19,650 nucleotides of DNA, taken from NCBI GenBank assembly GCA_002386585.1, contig DGIZ01000067.1, positions 1 to 19,650 on the forward strand. Reading direction: 5' to 3'. The notes beneath the pieces were generated by a model that did not search any database, was not told the DNA's origin, and was given only the letters and a program-made list of their open reading frames with translations. Position 1 is the first letter of the stretch. Each line of letters starts with the position of its first letter. Below are positions 1 to 7,058 of this stretch, piece after piece. This stretch comes from Brevundimonas sp. UBA4609. Its GTDB lineage: Bacteria > Pseudomonadota > Alphaproteobacteria > Caulobacterales > Caulobacteraceae. Made by a program: the position numbers and the translations under genes.

Positions 1-12
1 CTCTTCCGATCT
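1..12. other. Probable Illumina adapter remnant at the sequence end
   Basis: The first 12 bases, CTCTTCCGATCT, are identical to the 3' end of the Illumina TruSeq-type adapters. A match of this kind exactly at the edge of a sequence is best explained by untrimmed adapter in the assembly. It happens to stay in frame with the TonB-like gene and would add four spurious residues (LFRS) to its translation. Confidence 0.85.
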
Positions 13-384
13 CCTGGTCCGACGCCCGGCCCCGGTCAGGGCGGGCAGGGTACGGGCAGCGGCGGTGGCCGCGGTTCCGGCGTCGGTCCTGGCGTCGGCG
101 ACGGCCCTCCGCGCATCATACGGGGGCCTACGGTCGGCGAACTGCGGACCCTGCACCCGCGCGAGGCCTTCCGTCGGCGCATGGGCGGGCGGGCGACCCT
201 GGCCTGCCGCGTGCGGCTGGACACCACCCTGTCCGATTGCCGCCTGGTGGACGAAACGCCGCCGGGGATGGGATTCGGCGAGGCGGCTCTTGCGGCCGCT
301 CGATATTTCCGCTTTCGTCCTCCGACGCAGAACGGAGCGCCGATTGATGGTCGAGAGGTCCGGGTGGGGGTCGAATGGCCCTGA
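1..384 (+). CDS. TonB family protein, C-terminal part (5' truncated by the window edge)
   Basis: The frame is open from the window edge to TGA at 382-384, so the start lies outside; genuine sequence probably begins at position 13. The visible part opens with a Pro/Gly-rich linker of about 35 residues (PGPTPGPGQGG, then GSGVGPGVGDG), followed by a domain of about 75 residues resembling the TonB C-terminal fold. Its supports are an RVRLDTTLSDCRLVDETP strand region, a GFGEAALAAARYFRFRPP helix-strand and a final REVRVGVEWP strand. In the family this domain lies in the periplasm and links the proton-motive-force complex ExbB/ExbD to outer-membrane receptors; the Pro-rich linker spans the periplasm. 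The N-terminal membrane anchor is not visible. It sits directly upstream of the rpsM promoter and probably forms a separate transcription unit. The domain call is good; whether it is the main TonB or a TonB-like paralogue cannot be told. Confidence 0.75.
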   Translation, partial: LFRSPGPTPGPGQGGQGTGSGGGRGSGVGPGVGDGPPRIIRGPTVGELRTLHPREAFRRRMGGRATLACRVRLDTTLSDCRLVDETPPGMGFGEAALAAARYFRFRPPTQNGAPIDGREVRVGVEWP

Positions 385-410
385 GCCAGCCTGCTCACGG
401 CGCTTGCCCG

Positions 411-438
411 TTGACGCATCGGGAATCCCCTGTATAAG
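411..438 (+). promoter_or_regulatory. Predicted sigma-70-type promoter of the rpsM-rplQ operon
   Basis: TTGACG (411-416) and TATAAG (433-438) are separated by 16 bp, close to the housekeeping consensus. The site lies after the TonB-like stop (384) and about 87 bp before the rpsM start, leaving a leader of about 80 nt. It is the strongest promoter-like sequence I see in the window, which fits a ribosomal protein operon. Confidence 0.65.
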
Positions 439-515
439 GGCGGCCTTCCGCGAAGGGCGTACACGCTCCTGGTCTGTTGACCGGAGCGATTTCTGCGTCT
501 GATTAACGCGTACTT

Positions 516-519
516 GGAG
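516..519 (+). promoter_or_regulatory. Ribosome binding site deciding the GTG start of rpsM
   Basis: GGAG lies 6 bp before GTG 526. It overlaps the alternative TTG codon at 514-516 and argues against initiation there. Confidence 0.75.
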
Positions 520-525
520 AATTTC

Positions 526-894
526 GTGGCCCGTATCGCAGGCGTCAACATTCCGACCAACAAGCGCGTTGAAATCGCGCTTCAGTACATCCACGGCATT
601 GGCGCGCACAACGCCAAGGAGATCACGGCCAAGATCGGCATCGAGCCGGCTCGCCGCGTGAACCAGCTGACCGACGCGGAGATCCTGCAGATCCGCGAAA
701 CCATCGACCGCGACTACACCGTCGAAGGCGACCTGCGCCGCGAGACGTCGATGAACATCAAGCGTCTGATGGACCTGGCCTGCTACCGCGGCCTGCGTCA
801 CCGTAAGGGCCTGCCGGTCCGCGGTCAGCGCACGCACACCAACGCGCGCACCCGCAAGGGTCCGGCCAAGCCGATCGCCGGCAAGAAGAAGTAA
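526..894 (+). CDS. rpsM: 30S ribosomal protein S13 (uS13)
   Basis: The 122-residue product begins [20 protein letters not shown] (initiator Met in vivo) and ends with the Lys/Arg-rich tail AKPIAGKKK. It is the head protein of the small subunit that contacts 16S rRNA, the P-site tRNA and, through bridges, the 50S subunit. The helix-two-turn-helix segment with [12 protein letters not shown] and the [16 protein letters not shown] basic region are diagnostic. I chose GTG at 526: a Shine-Dalgarno GGAG at 516-519 precedes it, and family members start M-A-R-I-A-G. An in-frame TTG at 514 would add four residues, but it overlaps that ribosome binding site, so it is unlikely to be the start. rpsK follows after 16 bp. 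Confidence 0.97.
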   Translation: MARIAGVNIPTNKRVEIALQYIHGIGAHNAKEITAKIGIEPARRVNQLTDAEILQIRETIDRDYTVEGDLRRETSMNIKRLMDLACYRGLRHRKGLPVRGQRTHTNARTRKGPAKPIAGKKK

Positions 895-910
895 GAGAGA
901 GGCCTGACCG

Positions 911-1300
911 ATGGCTAAGGAACCGGGTCGCGTTAAGCGCCGCGAACGCAAGAACATCACCTCGGGCGTGGCCCACGTGAATGCTTCGTTCAACAACACC
1001 ATGGTGACCATCACCGACGCTCAAGGGAACGCGATTTCCTGGTCGTCGGCCGGCCACATGGGCTTCAAGGGCTCGCGCAAGTCGACGCCGTACGCCGCTC
1101 AGATGGCTGCGGAAGACGCCGGCAAGAAGGCCGCCGAGCACGGCGTCAAGACGCTGGAAGTGAACGTCTCGGGTCCGGGTTCGGGCCGTGAGTCGGCCCT
1201 GCGCGCCCTGCAGGCCGTCGGCATGACGATCACGACCATCCGCGACGTGACGCCGATGCCGCACAACGGCTGCCGTCCGCCGAAGCGCCGTCGCGTCTAA
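911..1300 (+). CDS. rpsK: 30S ribosomal protein S11 (uS11)
   Basis: 129 residues, the usual length. The product is a platform protein of the 30S subunit near the mRNA exit, binding 16S rRNA next to S7 and S18. The uS11 hallmarks are visible: [18 protein letters not shown] near residue 20, [20 protein letters not shown] in the middle, the glycine-rich [15 protein letters not shown] loop, and the highly conserved C-terminus [17 protein letters not shown]. It lies between rpsM (16-bp gap) and rpoA (88-bp gap), the order common to most bacteria. Confidence 0.98.
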   Translation: MAKEPGRVKRRERKNITSGVAHVNASFNNTMVTITDAQGNAISWSSAGHMGFKGSRKSTPYAAQMAAEDAGKKAAEHGVKTLEVNVSGPGSGRESALRALQAVGMTITTIRDVTPMPHNGCRPPKRRRV

Positions 1301-1388
1301 GGTTCACGCCGCCTACCCCTTCTCCCGACGGCTCCTGTTGTTCTGAACGTGAGAACACGGAGTCGTCGAAACCCGTTCGAGGGACTTT

Positions 1389-2408
1389 ATGATCGAAAGA
1401 AACTGGCAAGAGCTGATCCGTCCCGAGAAACCGCAAGTCGAGGGCGGGTCTGACCCGCAGCACAAGGCGCGTCTGATCGCCGAGCCTCTCGAGCGCGGTT
1501 TCGGTGTGACGCTCGGCAACGCGCTTCGTCGCGTTCTGCTGTCTTCGCTTCAAGGCGCGGCGGTCACGGCCATTCAGATCGACGGCGTGGTGCACGAGTT
1601 CTCGTCGCTGGAAGGCGTTCGCGAGGACGTCGTTGACATCGTTCTGAACATCAAGCAACTGGCCCTGCGCATGCACGCGGAAGGTCCGAAGCGGATGACA
1701 CTGCGCGCCACGGGCCCCGGCCCGGTGACCGCAGCCCAGATCGACCTGCCGGCCGACATCGAGGTGCTGAATCCGGATCACGTGATCTGCACCCTGGATG
1801 ACGGCGCTTCGGTTCGCATGGAGCTGACGGTGCAGAACGGCAAGGGCTACGTCGCCGCCGAACTGAACCGCCCGGAAGACGCCCCGATCGGCCTGATCGC
1901 CGTCGACGCCCTGTATTCGCCGGTGAAGCGCGTCGCCTATCGCGTCGAGCCGACCCGTCAGGGCCAGTCGCTGGACTACGACAAGCTGATCCTGGAAGTC
2001 GAAACCAACGGCGCGGTCTCGCCGGTTGACGCCGTGGCCTACGCCGCGCGCATCCTGCAAGACCAGCTGCAGATCTTCATCACCTTCGATGAGCCGACCA
2101 AGGCTGTCGAGCAGTCGGACGGCAAGCCCGAACTGCCCTTCAACCCGGCCCTGCTGAAGAAGGTGGACGAGCTGGAGCTGTCGGTCCGTTCGGCCAACTG
2201 CCTGAAGAACGACAATATCGTCTATATCGGCGACCTGATCCAGAAGACCGAGGGCGAAATGCTTCGCACCCCGAACTTCGGCCGCAAGTCGCTGAACGAA
2301 ATCAAGGAAGTTCTGGCGTCCATGGGCCTGAGCCTCGGCATGGACGTGCCGAACTGGCCGCCGGAAAACATCGAAGATCTGGCCAAGAAGTTCGACGACC
2401 AGATCTGA
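1389..2408 (+). CDS. rpoA: DNA-directed RNA polymerase subunit alpha
   Basis: 339 residues. The N-terminal domain (about 1-235), which dimerises and seeds assembly of beta and beta', shows the family motifs [22 protein letters not shown] and [20 protein letters not shown]. After a linker, the C-terminal domain (about 255-320), which contacts UP elements and activators, contains [15 protein letters not shown] and [21 protein letters not shown] 1389 is preceded by GAGGGA at 1379-1384. The gene sits in the conserved rpsM-rpsK-rpoA-rplQ block, so alpha production is tied to ribosomal protein synthesis. The gaps on both sides (88 and 117 bp) are longer than between the ribosomal genes, but I see no convincing internal promoter or terminator in them. 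Confidence 0.98.
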   Translation: MIERNWQELIRPEKPQVEGGSDPQHKARLIAEPLERGFGVTLGNALRRVLLSSLQGAAVTAIQIDGVVHEFSSLEGVREDVVDIVLNIKQLALRMHAEGPKRMTLRATGPGPVTAAQIDLPADIEVLNPDHVICTLDDGASVRMELTVQNGKGYVAAELNRPEDAPIGLIAVDALYSPVKRVAYRVEPTRQGQSLDYDKLILEVETNGAVSPVDAVAYAARILQDQLQIFITFDEPTKAVEQSDGKPELPFNPALLKKVDELELSVRSANCLKNDNIVYIGDLIQKTEGEMLRTPNFGRKSLNEIKEVLASMGLSLGMDVPNWPPENIEDLAKKFDDQI

Positions 2409-2525
2409 TCATCAACCCCTCCGCCCAGGTCCTTCGTGGATCGGTTGGGGCGGTTAGAATGAGAGGCCCCAGGTCTCGTCCGCCAAGTAGGGACGGGAAA
2501 CCAGGGTCGAGTAGGAGAGACCCCG

Positions 2526-2945
2526 ATGCGCCACGGCGCCGCCTATCGTAAGCTCGGCCGTACGGTCAGCCACCGCCAGGCCATGTTCGCCAACATGGCC
2601 GCCTCGCTGATCAAGCACGAGCAGATCACGACCACCCTGCCGAAGGCGAAGGAACTGCGTCCCTTCGTCGAGAAGCTGGTCACGCTCGCCAAGAAGGGCG
2701 ACCTGCACGCTCGTCGTCAGGCCATCAGCGCCGTCCGCGACGTGCCGCAGGTCGGCAAGCTGTTCGACACCCTGGCGCCTCGTTACGCCGAGCGTAACGG
2801 CGGCTACATCCGCATCATGAAGGCGGGCTTCCGTCACGGCGACAACGCCGCGATGGCCGTCATCGAGTTCGTCGATCGCGACGTGGCCGCCAAGGGCCAG
2901 GACTCCGGTCCGGTCTTCGCCATCGAGGGCGACGACGAAGCCTGA
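2526..2945 (+). CDS. rplQ: 50S ribosomal protein L17 (bL17)
   Basis: 139 residues starting [20 protein letters not shown], the classic bL17 N-terminus, followed by [25 protein letters not shown]. The conserved C-terminal region [24 protein letters not shown] is also present, followed by a short acidic tail ending GDDEA. L17 binds 23S rRNA near the polypeptide exit of the large subunit. ATG 2526 has an AGGAGAG ribosome binding site at 2513-2519. This is the last gene of the operon and is followed directly by an intrinsic terminator. Confidence 0.98.
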   Translation: MRHGAAYRKLGRTVSHRQAMFANMAASLIKHEQITTTLPKAKELRPFVEKLVTLAKKGDLHARRQAISAVRDVPQVGKLFDTLAPRYAERNGGYIRIMKAGFRHGDNAAMAVIEFVDRDVAAKGQDSGPVFAIEGDDEA

Positions 2946-2970
2946 TTTCGGCTTCACCGACTGTATTGAG

Positions 2971-3007
2971 AGGGCGGCTGGAGCAATCCCGCCGCCCTTT
3001 TTCTTCT
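2971..3007 (+). terminator. Intrinsic terminator of the rpsM-rplQ operon
   Basis: Perfect 8-bp stem AGGGCGGC (2971-2978) / GCCGCCCT (2991-2998) with a 12-nt loop, followed by TTTTTCTTCTT (2998-3008). This is a textbook Rho-independent terminator 26 bp after the rplQ stop. Confidence 0.85.
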
Positions 3008-3033
3008 TCGCAAGCCGCTGAAGGGAGGGCTCG

Positions 3034-3411
3034 ATGACCCGCGTGGAGACCTGGAACGGGCTCGTCGTGGCCGTGTGCGAGCCGGACGGCGCCCTGCTGG
3101 CGGGCGTGGCCGACATCAATGACTTCCTGTCGCTGGCTTTCGAAGCGAACGCCGATTGGCTGGCCATGCCGGTAACGCGCCTGGGCGAGGACTTCCTGCG
3201 TCTTCGCAGCCGGTTGGCGGGCGAGACCACCCAGAAGTTCGTCAACTACCGGGTCGGCCTGGCGATTATCGGCGATATCAGCGCCGAGGCGGCCGGATCC
3301 GAGGCGCTGGCGGATTATGTGAGGGAGTGCAATCGAGGCCGATCCGTATGGTTTCTGCCCGATCTGACAGCCCTGAAGTTGAAGCTCGAAACGGGACGGA
3401 ACGAGGCATGA
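3034..3411 (+). CDS. DUF4180 domain-containing protein
   Basis: 125 residues, a normal length for DUF4180, a family without an established function. The recognisable family pattern is ADINDFLSLAFEANADWLAM, then EDFLRLRSRLAGETTQKFVN, then YRVGLAIIGDIS and a late DYVRECNRGRSVWFLPD segment. No signal peptide or membrane helix is visible, so it is probably cytoplasmic. A strong ribosome binding site AGGGAGGG (3022-3029) precedes ATG 3034. The stop overlaps the next gene's start in an ATGA (3408-3411), so it is translationally coupled to the GNAT acetyltransferase. A related role for the two proteins is an inference from that coupling. Confidence 0.8.
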   Translation: MTRVETWNGLVVAVCEPDGALLAGVADINDFLSLAFEANADWLAMPVTRLGEDFLRLRSRLAGETTQKFVNYRVGLAIIGDISAEAAGSEALADYVRECNRGRSVWFLPDLTALKLKLETGRNEA

Positions 3412-3884
3412 CGATCCACGGGATACGGGCTTTCGATCCGTCGGCGGCGGCGGACAGCGCAGCTTGGCGGTCGCTGAACGAAGCCTGGCTGGCCGAGGGC
3501 GGCTTCGCCATCGAGGCCAAGGACCGCAAGGTGCTGGAGGACCCGCAGGGGCAGATCCTGGCGCAGGGCGGCCGCATCTTCTTCATTCAGCGCGGCGACG
3601 ATGTCGTGGGCTGCTGCGCCCTGATGGCCATGGACGACGGCGGCTTCGAGGTCGCCAAGATGACGATTGCGCCGTCTGCGCGCGGCCAAGGGCTCTCGCG
3701 GCGGCTGCTGGAGGTCTGTGAGGCCGCCGCGCGCGAGGCGGGCGCGCCGCGTCTCTATCTGGAGACCAGTTCGACGCTAGGGCCGGCGCTGGCGCTCTAT
3801 GACAGCTTCGGCTTCGTGCGTCTGCCGCCGCGCGAGACGCCCTATGTCCGGGCCGATGTCTTCATGGAGAAGGTGCTGGTCTGA
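3408..3884 (+). CDS. GNAT family N-acetyltransferase
   Basis: 158 residues. The acetyl-CoA binding motif A is clear: the strand VAKMTIAP followed by SARGQGLSRRLLEVCEAAA (about residues 83-107), carrying the RGQGL pyrophosphate loop. A C-terminal ALALYDSFGFVRLPP segment is the usual motif B region, where the Tyr often serves as general acid. The substrate cannot be predicted; small-molecule amines or protein N-termini are both possible in this family. ATG 3408 overlaps the DUF4180 stop by 4 bp and lacks an independent strong ribosome binding site, so translation is probably coupled. An in-frame upstream extension exists but runs through the DUF4180 gene and is not family-like. It converges with the ABC permease gene with only 6 bp between stops. 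Confidence 0.85.
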   Translation: MTIHGIRAFDPSAAADSAAWRSLNEAWLAEGGFAIEAKDRKVLEDPQGQILAQGGRIFFIQRGDDVVGCCALMAMDDGGFEVAKMTIAPSARGQGLSRRLLEVCEAAAREAGAPRLYLETSSTLGPALALYDSFGFVRLPPRETPYVRADVFMEKVLV

Positions 3885-3890
3885 TCCGGC

Positions 3891-4754
3891 CTATTCCTTC
3901 GACAGGTCCTGCCGTCGAAACCACCACAGGGCCATGAAGAAGGGCGCGAAGCTCCACAGCGCCAGTCCCGCAACGGCGCGCCAGCCGGCGCCGTCGGGCA
4001 GGACAGCGGCCATCATCCCGCCCTGGATCAAGGCCTTGAGTACCTCATAGGCGTCGCCGGGGAACAGCAGCATGGTGGGCCAGTCGCCCATCCGCCAGCC
4101 GAGGAGGGGGGCGCCCTTGGCGAGGAAGGCCTGCGCCACGCCGATGACCAGCGGAACGAAGAGGGCGGCCAGCATGGACCGCGTGACCGTCGCCGCCAGC
4201 AGGGCCAGCAGCAGGAACTGTACGACGCGGACAAAGGCCAGCAGGAACATCAGGCCGAAGCTCTGCGCGGTCTCGGCGCCGAAGTGGAAGACGAAGCTGT
4301 TGCCGAAGATCAGGCCCTTGGCGACGGCGCCGATCACGGCGGCGGCCAGCATCAGCAGCAGCCCGGCCAGAACCATCAGCTTCACCGCGCCGGCCTTGCC
4401 CATGATGAGGTTCGGGCGGCTGTTGCGCGCCGTGATCAATCGCCAGGTCTCCCAGCGATAGTCGCCTGCGAAGACGCTCGCCGCGCCGATCAGCAGGAAG
4501 GCCAGGAGCGCCGGGTTGGCCAGGTTGCCGGCCGCCTCGAGCAGGGCCTGGCCCAGATCGAGGGTTCCTCGCTCCAGGCGCAGCTGGGACGGCAGGCGAT
4601 CGCGGACGGCGGAGATCTTGTCGTCGATGAACAGATTGCCCGCGATGCTCGCCGCCAGCCCGACCACAGGCACGAAGACGATGCTCCACAACAGGGCCGT
4701 GCGATTCTGCAGCAGGCGCCAGGTTTCTGCGCGGATGGCGTCGGCCAGCATCAT
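3891..4754 (-). CDS. ABC-2 type transporter permease
   Basis: 287 residues. I count about six hydrophobic segments: around 20-42 (LLWSIVFVPVVGLAASIAG), 78-95, 123-147, 165-185, 190-212 and 262-280. A long extracytoplasmic loop follows the first helix. This is the layout of ABC-2 (BcrB/NatB-like) membrane subunits that work as a pair with a cytoplasmic ATPase. The start ATG (4754-4752) overlaps the stop of the upstream ATPase gene in an ATGA, so the two are co-translated in the order ATPase-permease. Substrate unknown; related exporters handle peptides, antibiotics or ions. Confidence 0.8.
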   Translation of the reverse strand: MMLADAIRAETWRLLQNRTALLWSIVFVPVVGLAASIAGNLFIDDKISAVRDRLPSQLRLERGTLDLGQALLEAAGNLANPALLAFLLIGAASVFAGDYRWETWRLITARNSRPNLIMGKAGAVKLMVLAGLLLMLAAAVIGAVAKGLIFGNSFVFHFGAETAQSFGLMFLLAFVRVVQFLLLALLAATVTRSMLAALFVPLVIGVAQAFLAKGAPLLGWRMGDWPTMLLFPGDAYEVLKALIQGGMMAAVLPDGAGWRAVAGLALWSFAPFFMALWWFRRQDLSKE

Positions 4755-5650
4755 GGGCGGTCTCCCTCGACGGAAGAGGTTTCGGTCATGAAGACGCTTT
4801 CCAGATCGGCGCCGACCCAGCGGGCCTCGTCGATGTCCACGCCCTGTTCGATCAGGGCGCGCAGCAGGGCGGGGGCCTCGGCGCGTGGAATGGAGGCCAT
4901 GACGGCGTCGTCCTGAACGCTGCCGCGCTCGCCCAGCACGGCTATGACCTCGGCCAGAGGCGTGGCCGACAGGCGCAGGCGTTCGCCCGAGGCGGTCAGG
5001 TCGCTGACCTTGCCCTCGGCCGCCAGCTTGCCTCGGTTCAGGATGGCGACGCGGTCGCAGACGCGCTGGACCTCCAGAAGCTGGTGGCTGGCCAGCACGA
5101 CGGTCACGCCGTCGTCGTCGGCCAGGCTGCGGATCAGGCTGCGCATCTCCTGGATGCCGGGCGGGTCCATGCCGCTGGTCGGTTCATCAAGGATGACGAG
5201 GTCGGGCCGGGTCATCAGGGCGGCGGCGACGCCCAGCCGCTGCATCATGCCGACCGAAAAGCCGCGCACCTTGCGGTCCGCCGCCTCGGTCAGGCCCACC
5301 CGCGCCAGCCAGCGGTCGGTTTCGGCCTCGGCGCCCATGCCGTGCGCCAGCGCCAGCCAGCGCAGCGCCTGACGCGCGGTCAGATAGGGCGGGTAGCGCG
5401 GCGTCTCGATCATCGAGCCCATGCGCCGGGTGACGGCTGGATCGCCGGCAGGCTGGCCCATCACCTGCACCTCGCCCGCGGTGGGTCGGATCAGGCCCAG
5501 AAGGATGCGGAACAGAGTCGACTTGCCCGCGCCGTTCGGTCCCAGCACCCCATAGACGCCGCCGCGCGGGATGCTGAGGCTGAGGCCGTCCAGGGCGCGC
5601 ACCGCGCCATAGGTCTTGGTCAGGCCGCTCGTCTCGATAACGCTGGTCAT
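4751..5650 (-). CDS. ABC transporter ATP-binding protein
   Basis: 299 residues from the ATG at 5650, giving MTSVIETSGLTKTYGAVRAL, the expected N-terminus. Visible elements: Walker A GPNGAGKST (37-45), a Q-loop-like region after SMIETPRYPPYL (79-90), signature FSVGMMQRL (131-139), Walker B LVILDEP (151-157), and the switch His in LASHQ (189). The short C-terminal extension and the SVGMMQRL signature are typical of BcrA/NatA/CcmA-like exporters. The frame stays open further upstream to 5824, but that part overlaps the divergent phosphodiesterase gene and lacks family similarity. I see no good ribosome binding site before 5650. It is the first gene of a minus-strand pair with the ABC-2 permease. 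Confidence 0.9.
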   Translation of the reverse strand: MTSVIETSGLTKTYGAVRALDGLSLSIPRGGVYGVLGPNGAGKSTLFRILLGLIRPTAGEVQVMGQPAGDPAVTRRMGSMIETPRYPPYLTARQALRWLALAHGMGAEAETDRWLARVGLTEAADRKVRGFSVGMMQRLGVAAALMTRPDLVILDEPTSGMDPPGIQEMRSLIRSLADDDGVTVVLASHQLLEVQRVCDRVAILNRGKLAAEGKVSDLTASGERLRLSATPLAEVIAVLGERGSVQDDAVMASIPRAEAPALLRALIEQGVDIDEARWVGADLESVFMTETSSVEGDRP

Positions 5651-5753
5651 GAGTCGCAGCGTGACCCGACAGTGGAAAACCGGCAAGCCGTCTTCTGTCT
5701 GTCGCGGATTGGGCTTAGGCAGCGTCCCCGAATGCCGCTTTCGGGAGCTCCTC

Positions 5754-6989
5754 ATGTTTGATCGTCTGTTCGGGCTGGCGCGCGCCGCCGTCCTGACCCT
5801 GGCTGTCGCCGCCTGCGCGACCACGCCGCCCGCGCCGCCGGTCGAGACGGTTCAGGCGCCGAACGTCATCCTGATCTCCATCGACGGCTTCCGCGCGGAC
5901 TATCTGCAACGCGGGGCGACGCCGGTGCTGGCGCAACTGGCGGCCGAGGGGGCGTCGGGCCCGATGAAGCCGTCCTTCCCCAGCGTGACCTTCCCCAACC
6001 ACTACACCCTGGTCACGGGGCTGCATCCCGATCACCACGGCATCGTCGGCAACAACATGGTCGACGCCGAACTGGGCCGCTTCTCGCTCGGCAACAAGCA
6101 GGCCGTCACCGATCGCCGCTGGTGGGACCAGGGCGAGCCGATCTGGGTCTCGGCCGAGCGACAGGGCGTGAAGACCGCCACCATGTTCTGGCCGGGGTCC
6201 GAGGCCGACATCCGCGGCGTGCGGCCCAGCTACTGGGCGCCCTTCGATCAGTCGATGCCGGGCGACGCCCGCGTGGATCAGGTGCTGACCTGGCTGGACC
6301 TGCCCGCCGCCCAGCGCCCGGCCCTGACCACCCTCTATTTCGATATCGTCGACACCATGGGCCACCACCACGGGCCAGACGCCCCCCAGACGCTGGAGGC
6401 CACGCGATCGGTCGACGCCTCCATCGGCCGCCTGGTCGAGGGACTGAAGGCGCGGGGCCTGTATGAGAACACCATCCTGGTCGTGGTGTCCGATCACGGC
6501 ATGGCGGCGACCTCGCCCGACCGCGTAACGGTGCTGGACGACATCGTGGACCCCGAGGCGGTCCAGATCGTCTATGGCGGCGCCGTCACCTTCCTGAACC
6601 CCGTTGCGGGACGCGAGGCCGAGGTGGAGCAGGCCCTGTTGGGTTCGCGACCGCACCTGGACTGCTGGCGCAAGAGCGAGATCCCGGCGCGCTTCATCCT
6701 GGGCTCCAACCCGCGCGTGCCGGCCATCGTCTGCGCTTCGGAGCCCGGCTGGCTGTTGGCGACCAGGGCGCGCCCGGTGACCAAACCCGGCGGGGCCCAC
6801 GGCTATGACAACGCCGCGCCCGAGATGCAGGCGATCTTCATCGCCCACGGACCCGGCGTCATCGCCGGACGGCGGCTGGAGAACCTGGACAGCGTCGACG
6901 TCCAGCCTTTCCTGGCTCGCCTTCTGGGCGTCTCCGCACCGCACGGCGACGGTGACCCGAACGACACGCTTCCGGTGACGCAGCGCTGA
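5754..6989 (+). CDS. Lipoprotein alkaline phosphatase/ENPP-type phosphodiesterase
   Basis: 411 residues. A lipoprotein signal ends in a VAAC lipobox (Cys21). The rest matches the nucleotide pyrophosphatase/phosphodiesterase branch of the alkaline phosphatase superfamily, which cleaves phosphodiester or pyrophosphate bonds using two zinc ions and a Thr nucleophile. By motif I assign the metal ligands Asp44 (ISIDGFRADY), Asp200 and His204 (YFDIVDTMGH), Asp247 and His248 (VVVSDHGM) and His349 (GGAHGYDN). The nucleophile is Thr79 in SVTFPNHYTLVTG. All expected residues are present, so it should be active in the periplasm, anchored to a membrane. ATG 5754 has GGGAG at 5743-5747; in-frame codons upstream would destroy the signal peptide. 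Substrate unknown. Confidence 0.9.
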   Translation: MFDRLFGLARAAVLTLAVAACATTPPAPPVETVQAPNVILISIDGFRADYLQRGATPVLAQLAAEGASGPMKPSFPSVTFPNHYTLVTGLHPDHHGIVGNNMVDAELGRFSLGNKQAVTDRRWWDQGEPIWVSAERQGVKTATMFWPGSEADIRGVRPSYWAPFDQSMPGDARVDQVLTWLDLPAAQRPALTTLYFDIVDTMGHHHGPDAPQTLEATRSVDASIGRLVEGLKARGLYENTILVVVSDHGMAATSPDRVTVLDDIVDPEAVQIVYGGAVTFLNPVAGREAEVEQALLGSRPHLDCWRKSEIPARFILGSNPRVPAIVCASEPGWLLATRARPVTKPGGAHGYDNAAPEMQAIFIAHGPGVIAGRRLENLDSVDVQPFLARLLGVSAPHGDGDPNDTLPVTQR

Positions 6990-7058
6990 ACGACGGATCC
7001 AAGGGTGGGCGAGGTGAGGGCGGGGCTGTAGAACGTCGCTCCACCTCCACGAGCCCTC

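Noticed and set aside
1301..1388. Small hairpin TGTTCT...AGAACA between rpsK and rpoA as an attenuator
   Set aside because: The stem is only 6 bp, there is no T-tract, and nothing else supports a regulatory role.
2409..2525. Possible hairpin or promoter between rpoA and rplQ
   Set aside because: The C-rich and G-rich segments do not pair well, and no hexamer pair with good spacing was found. The gap is simply a long intercistronic region.
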